The notes below the pieces were generated by a model that saw nothing but the letters and a program-made list of their open reading frames with translations, made no database searches and was not told the DNA's origin. A DNA stretch of 64,000 bases from Hydractinia symbiolongicarpus (taxonomy: Eukaryota; Cnidaria; Hydrozoa; Anthoathecata; Hydractiniidae), in assembly GCF_029227915.1 (NCBI RefSeq), contig NC_079887.1, positions 7,750,001 to 7,814,000 of the forward strand, read 5' to 3'. This document shows, in pieces, positions 58,585-64,000 of this stretch. The position numbers and the translations under genes were made by a program. Each line of letters opens with the position of its first letter. Positions within the stretch are counted from its first letter, which is position 1.

Positions 58585-59798
58585 AGTTTTTTGCGTCTGT
58601 TAACACTTTACTTTGCCTTCCTCTTTCTGTGCAGTCCACTTTTTTTTTAATCATCTGTGGTGCTTTTGATTTTCCTTTCAATTTTTCCCAAAGTGCCCTT
58701 TTCCTTACTTATTCAACCTTGACATTTTGTTTTAACTGATAATTTTTATATACATATATTTTACTAATTTTTTACTTATTTTATTAATTTCTACTGAAGT
58801 TATTTTTTTAAAATCAAATTGCGACGGAATTTTTATAATAAGCTAGTCGTTCGCCGTCCAAAATTAGACGGGAAATCGTCCTCCTTACGTATTTGCCGCA
58901 TCGCAATTCCGTGCATCCCTGTATGCCTCTTAGCATGCAGTAATGGAATTTACTTAAACGGGGGTTATTACTATAATTAGATATGCAGTTATAATGCGGT
59001 TTTCGATTTCGAAAATATTGCAGAAAGATCATAGGAATATAAGCTACCACTTAGAACAGACAGATAAAATATGGTAGAAATTGCGTCGAAAAAATATCGT
59101 TAATGGCAACAGTAACTTTATTACAATTAATAAATTTTTTTATTGAAACATAATACATCACATACCTTAACAAATGTAACAATAAAGTTTACATAAAAAA
59201 TGGATTAACAATGTCGCTAGGTTAAGTTAATTCTTGCAAATACTTAGTTAGTGAATGAAAACTCGGTCAAAGTTCTCGAAAACGTCTTAACGTCGATCTT
59301 TACGGTCAAAAGTAAATTTTTTCGGAATTACGTTAGATGCAATTGTTAAAGGAATGTATCTTTTCCAACAACCATACTAGCTATGCTTCTGTAAACTACT
59401 TTACATTCTTAATTCATTAATTTTTTTGTGCAATATTAATCGGGAAAATGTATTTCCACCTGTTCTTCGTTTATTCGAAAACATCTGCGCAATTCCAAAA
59501 CCTTGTAGCTCTAAAAAAAACCTATATCTAAGAGCCACTAGCTGGCTAGAAATCCATAAACTACGTGCACTGAATCTAACTTTAGTCAAATTTATTGCAA
59601 ATTGAGATAGTTACAAATTGCAACAGCACAGGATCTGGGTATTATAATAAGAATGTTTTTCAGTTTGATAAAGATAATTTTGCGCAAATTTCTTTCAATA
59701 TTAGAAGAAAGCACATTTGAAAAAAAAATGATTTAAGAAAAGCGAATAACTAAGGTCGTCCTTTTTTCCTAAATAAAATTAAACATTATTGATTCATT
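58585..59798. other. Gene-free stretch with a Helitron-like 3' end
   Basis: Contains on the minus strand a hairpin (CCGTC-TAATTTTG-GACGG) followed by CGAACGACTAG at 58842-58870, the same ending as at 41697. The rest is AT-rich without a coding pattern. Confidence 0.45.
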
Positions 59799-60740
59799 TT
59801 ATATTTGATGATGCATGCAGACTTCATTTTTATCATTGATGATATCACTTTGCATTGCAGCTGCCACATCTGCATTTAACAATGCTGCATAAACTGAATC
59901 AGTGCGCACCAACTCGATTACTTCTTCATAGGATTCCTTGAGAATCAGTTTGGAGTTATAAACCTTTTTCGCCACATGTGCTTCTGTTGAGTTGCTCAAG
60001 ACTGCCACCATTTGATTATTTATGTCTATTCCTGATACACCTGAGACGTTCTCAGAAACTGTTGCTGTAAGTATCGCAGCCATAGACAAAGTGAGAAGAA
60101 TCCCAGCACTGAAGTATTTCGGAACAAGTCATTGTGACTAAGCTACACCAAATTCCAGTTGGTGCTCCTTTGAAAAATGACTCTGATATCTCGGGATTTC
60201 TTTTCCGTTCGACAAACCAAATAAGAATGCCAACGCAAATAGCAGTTAGAATGGTCACGATGGCAACCTGAGTGCTATTCAGAAGTCCTTGCCATGTTTT
60301 GTAGAGTAGTTCTATTCTGTACCTTCGCACAACAACTACCATGTGTTTCGATATCATAAGCTTATAAAGCAAATGGTCAGGTTACAGTTTCATCAGGCTT
60401 TGACTAGCTTTACTTTAAAACAAAACTGGACCCACAATGTGAAAATGTTATCTTTGAAATGTGTAGAAATATTTTGCAGTAAAATTTGATTGTATTCTTT
60501 TCGTGATGAAGCGACTCGAACCATTTCTATCAATTTATTTGTCGACTGATGGTGACTGTGGTCTTTCCGATTCTTTATTATGTCAATTATTATTCCCTTC
60601 AACATATTATTTCCATTATAGATGAAAGGTTTTTGTTCCCAATACGGTACTCGCATTAGGATAGTCTTATTAGGTTTAGCCAACAATACATTTGCCAACA
60701 AAAAGCCAGTTATAATCAAAATAATTATATGTCGATACAT
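59799..60740 (-). pseudogene. Glutamate-receptor-like K+ channel, copy 3 (filter deleted)
   Basis: Closely similar to copy 1 over most of its length: signal peptide (MYRHIIILIITGFLLANVLLA), S1 (YWEQKPFIYN), helix 1 (GILIWFVER), part of helix 2 (AAILTATVSENVSG) and the start of S2 (LKESYEEVIELVR...YAALLNADVA). Lesions: a one-base loss near 60432 and a TAA near 60382 in S1; a 20-base deletion near 60129 that removes exactly the TVGYGD region; an 18-base in-frame deletion just beyond it (near 60113); and truncation after DIINDKNE, so the rest of S2 and the last helix are gone. It keeps the 14 bases that copy 1 lacks, so it was not derived from the present copy 1. Confidence 0.88.
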
Positions 60741-60904
60741 GTCTGAACTAAAATCAACGTATTTTTTCTAAGCTTTATCTTGTTCATTTTTCTTAATTTT
60801 TATCGTTGAGATTTTATCGAATTCTATGGTTTTTTGGTTTGGTGCATGACGTTTTTTCAATAAATAAGAAAATAAACTTTGGAAAGTTAATAAAGTTGTT
60901 TTAA

Positions 60905-61659
60905 CCCTATTCGGTCCGGGGTTTTTCGAACATACTATGACTATGAGGGGGGGGGGGGCGGATTCCGCCCCCCCCTTAATGACTTTTGATAGGGTTGTTC
61001 AAATTGAATCAAACTTGGCACACTTATATTACGTCATAAAAGGAACAAAATGGCGCCAATAAACTTTTGCTTGCGTCAGCACATTTTCTGTGACGTCATC
61101 AGAAGCTTGAAAATTGTTAAAAATGCCACTATCTGCTTGAAATATAATTACTTTTGTTCTAGAGCGAATTTTTACATTCTGTTTGAAGTTTCTGAAAGCT
61201 AAATAAAAGTTATTTAACATATCTTCCGTTTTTTACATGGATCGGATAAAAAATTGCCAAAAATTGCCCGAAAATCCGTTTTTTCCGATTTTCGGGTAAA
61301 ATTAAAAAAATCGGGAAATCGGATTAGTCACGTGTTCAAATTATTCCAAATGATTTTTCTTGATAAAACAAAGTTGTGTTGCAAGTTTCAAGTTCTAAGG
61401 ATAATCCTAACAGGAGTTATTATATTTTCCCCATTATAAGGATTTCATAGAGATTTTTAGGGGTAGTTTCAAGTAATGGCCAATATCAAAGCCTCTGAAA
61501 GATATGGGACCTAAAAAATTAGCATGCAGGTGTCTAATAGATAAATGTTGAAACTCAGTAAGTATCATAGCCATATAACAAAGCAATCAGGAGTTATTAA
61601 AAAAAAACCGTCAGGGGGGGCGGAATCCGCCCCCCCCCCCCCCCCCGGACCGAATAGGG
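60905..61659. mobile_element. piggyBac-like MITE with G/C homopolymer palindromes
   Basis: TTAA flanks both ends (60901-60904, 61660-61663) and the termini are inverted repeats beginning CCCTATTCGGTCCGGGG. TTAA plus a CCC start is the piggyBac pattern. Inside each end lies a run of 7-18 G or C around GCGGATTCCGC or GCGGAATCCGC. Length 755 bp, no transposase. Confidence 0.8.
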
Positions 61660-61663
61660 TTAA

Positions 61664-64000
61664 GCAATGTTCAACCTTGTGGGGGGATATCAGCTTTTTT
61701 TATTTAAAAAATTTTATTTAAAGTAAAGAACATAAATTATTAAGACAAATCCAACTTTGTTTTTCTTGACACGATTTTGTTAATTTGGTTAATCACGCGT
61801 ATATGTTAGCTGACAATAAACATTTTAAGGTCTGTAACACATATGCATAATCTTATAATTATAATGTAAGATTGTCTAATTAGAATTGTGTCCGTCATTT
61901 TGGAAATATAAGTGATGCTTTTTGCATCCTATTCATTTTAATCATGCAGCCTAGATCCTAAAAAGTTATGGGCTGCATAATAATGCTTAACATCGGCAGT
62001 TGGAGAGATAACTTGAAATGAAAAACCAATGTCTATCTGGAAAAGAAAAAAGGAAAACAAAACTTGATATATTACGCTACAAGTAAAACCTGCTGTGTTT
62101 GGTGAGTTCTTAAGTTAAAAACAAAAGTAATTTAAAGTATATAAGAAATTATGCATATTCCTATGGGTATTATTATTATGTATAAAAGCTAGGGTTAGGG
62201 TTTGTGCTATTATTATAATGCATAATAACCAGTTAATATGCATAATTCCTGCATTTATCACGAGTATTGGGTCCCCCTTTTTAATTATCCGTATGATGAT
62301 AGATAAGGAAAGTAAAACCAATACTTAATAAGTAAAAATCTAGTTTGCTGTAACAGATAAAAATATAGCTAGTTTTAACCTGCGTTATGTGGGTTGAAAA
62401 AGCAAGCTAATTATTGCTTTAGCAAGGCAAAAATTAATTAGTTAGCTAGCTAATGTGTTTAATGCATGCTTATTCCCCAGATGTGTAGTGGTGATCCCTA
62501 CGATCTTAGGTTATTTGGTAGATTTCTAATTCTTAAAATGTGCTAATTGTTGCTGACGTCAGCGTAGTCATTTTTCACAAATTTCGGAGTCTTCATGGGC
62601 CCTGACGCCGATGATTTCGGTGTGCGGTCGCCTTAGAGAATGTCACTAGCAACTTTTTAACGCTTTCTGATTGCTCTACGTGTGTGCAAAAGTAGCGACG
62701 TTGCAGCCTGCCGATTGGATAGCGTTAAACTGTTCTACAAAACCTGCTTTTGTCTCAAAACATTTTTGTCAAAGTAGCTGAATATTTAAGGGCTAAATCT
62801 TACCGCCTATTTTGTCGCCAGAAACCATAGCAATAATTAAGAAAAAAATAACTTCCGCCACTATCACTACAATGCCGTAAAAAGCAATTTTGTTTTGTAG
62901 GACTTAGCTTAGTGTTTTCGCGAAAGCAAATCACGGAAGAAAAGAAAAAAAGTAAAAAATTAGCGTCTTTATAATGGCGGAAAATGCATTACCTTTTTTT
63001 CTGCAAGTTATTCTAAGCATCGCAAATTTTTCCTTTCTCTCCTTACTATTTCCTACAATGTCGGAAAGAAATACTTCACTGATCAGAAGGTGACTAGGTC
63101 GTATTAAAAAAAATAAAAAAATACTGCATTGTCTTTTACATTGTACGTATAGTCTGAAAGTGAGTAGCGTTCGATCCACGATCCCTAGCAGTGGCATCCT
63201 ATTTTTCATGCCTATTTTATTACCTTAAAGGAACGAATTTTCGCAAAAACAAATTTTCGTAAAGTTAGAAAGACTTCAAAGTTTGCGAAAGTTAAATTTA
63301 CGGAATTACGCTAAAAAAACATTTTTCTCTGAATTTTTACAGTTGTTCAACGTCTTTTATGCAGGAGACTGCCGAAGTAGAAATCCACATATATATAAAT
63401 AAAGCTATTTCTATAAATAACCGAACAGCGTCACTTGGCCAATACTCTTCAGCCAAATAAACAAGGTAAAAATTCGCTATTTCATTTCCAAAATGGGCAC
63501 ATTAAGACATAAACTGGTCCAATAATGTAACTATGTTTTTAAAGCGATACTAACATCATAAGTGGTACTGAAGTAGTAGAACGTACAAACGAGTCGGTAA
63601 CAAAAAACACAAGGCTCACACGTACTTGTAATTTGCTTTCCTTCCACACTGTGTGTACATTAACGAAAATTATAAAGTTTCTCGTGAGATTCGCTTTGGT
63701 TTGTGTAATATCAGAAAAACCGGGAAATAATTTTCAGAAGCTTCAAATAAAATGTTAAAGTAGCATTTTAGTCGACCTTTAGGTTCCTGATGACGGCACA
63801 GAAAAATTACTGACATAATCTTTGTATGACATAGTATAAGTATATATAATATAAATTAATAATGAAAAATTAATTTACTGAAACCAAAAATATGTGAAGC
63901 TACATGCGTCAATATTCTAACAAGACACTATGGAAAATTTGGATTGTATTTACAGAATGTTCTTACCTCCCGAAGGCTTTAATCACAGGTAAATAGGTTA
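61664..64000. other. Gene-free right end
   Basis: No credible coding region on either strand. Short AT-rich repeats (TATTATTATTATG near 62170), a CTAGGGTTAGGGTTT stretch near 62189 and several TTCGC/GCGAA-rich segments near 63235-63310, which may be scraps of MITEs. Nothing assignable. Confidence 0.4.

Noticed and set aside
62185-62205. Telomere-like CTAGGGTTAGGGTTT
   Set aside because: Only two TTAGGG-type units; no array.

Overview
The window is AT-rich eukaryotic DNA with spliced GT-AG genes, metazoan extracellular-matrix domains and dense, nested transposon debris. The gene content and the mix of retrotransposon, PIF/Harbinger, Helitron, piggyBac-like and hAT-like remnants suggest an invertebrate, most likely a cnidarian (possibly a hydrozoan). 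This is an inference; no species-diagnostic gene is present.

Left end (0-12 kb). An intronless dolichol kinase (+, 234-1796) is followed by a converging gene (-, 3654-2376) and then a third intronless gene (+, 10255-11586). The last two encode an unusual receptor-channel: signal peptide, half of a ligand-binding lobe, a membrane helix, a pore loop carrying the K+-channel signature TVGYGD, a second helix, the other ligand-binding lobe and a last helix. This is the layout of an ionotropic glutamate receptor with a potassium-channel filter. The 10.2 kb copy is intact. The 2.4 kb copy is broken by a 14-base deletion. A third copy (-, 59.8-60.7 kb) is a pseudogene that has lost the filter itself. 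This small family is the most interesting content of the window.

Centre (15.2-34.6 kb, minus strand). One large gene of 21 exons could be assembled by hand with every splice phase agreeing: signal peptide, NIDO domain, VWDE-type linker domains, von Willebrand D domain, EGF, von Willebrand A domain, two thrombospondin type 1 repeats and a short C-terminal tail (about 1460 residues). Its introns hold several MITE-like elements, a tRNA-derived fragment and a long AAC microsatellite. One single-base frameshift lies in the VWA exon.

Right part (34.7-61.7 kb) is a transposon graveyard with readable insertion order. It holds a 3.5 kb hAT-like element containing a 179-bp satellite and a pogo/CENPB-like transposase relic. 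Helitron-like termini are joined tail to head. A complete PIF/Harbinger element (TAA duplication) lies inside a Mutator-like element (10-bp duplication) that itself sits inside an integrase-like reading frame. A foldback element lies inside another foldback element inside a Helitron end. A CR1/L2-like LINE with a long open frame lies inside an older reverse-transcriptase element of opposite strand. A second decayed LINE and a piggyBac-like MITE follow. The last 2.3 kb shows no recognisable gene.

The genes do not form one pathway: DOLK is a housekeeping enzyme of the ER, the receptor-channels are probably neuronal or sensory membrane proteins, and the modular gene encodes a secreted or matrix protein.
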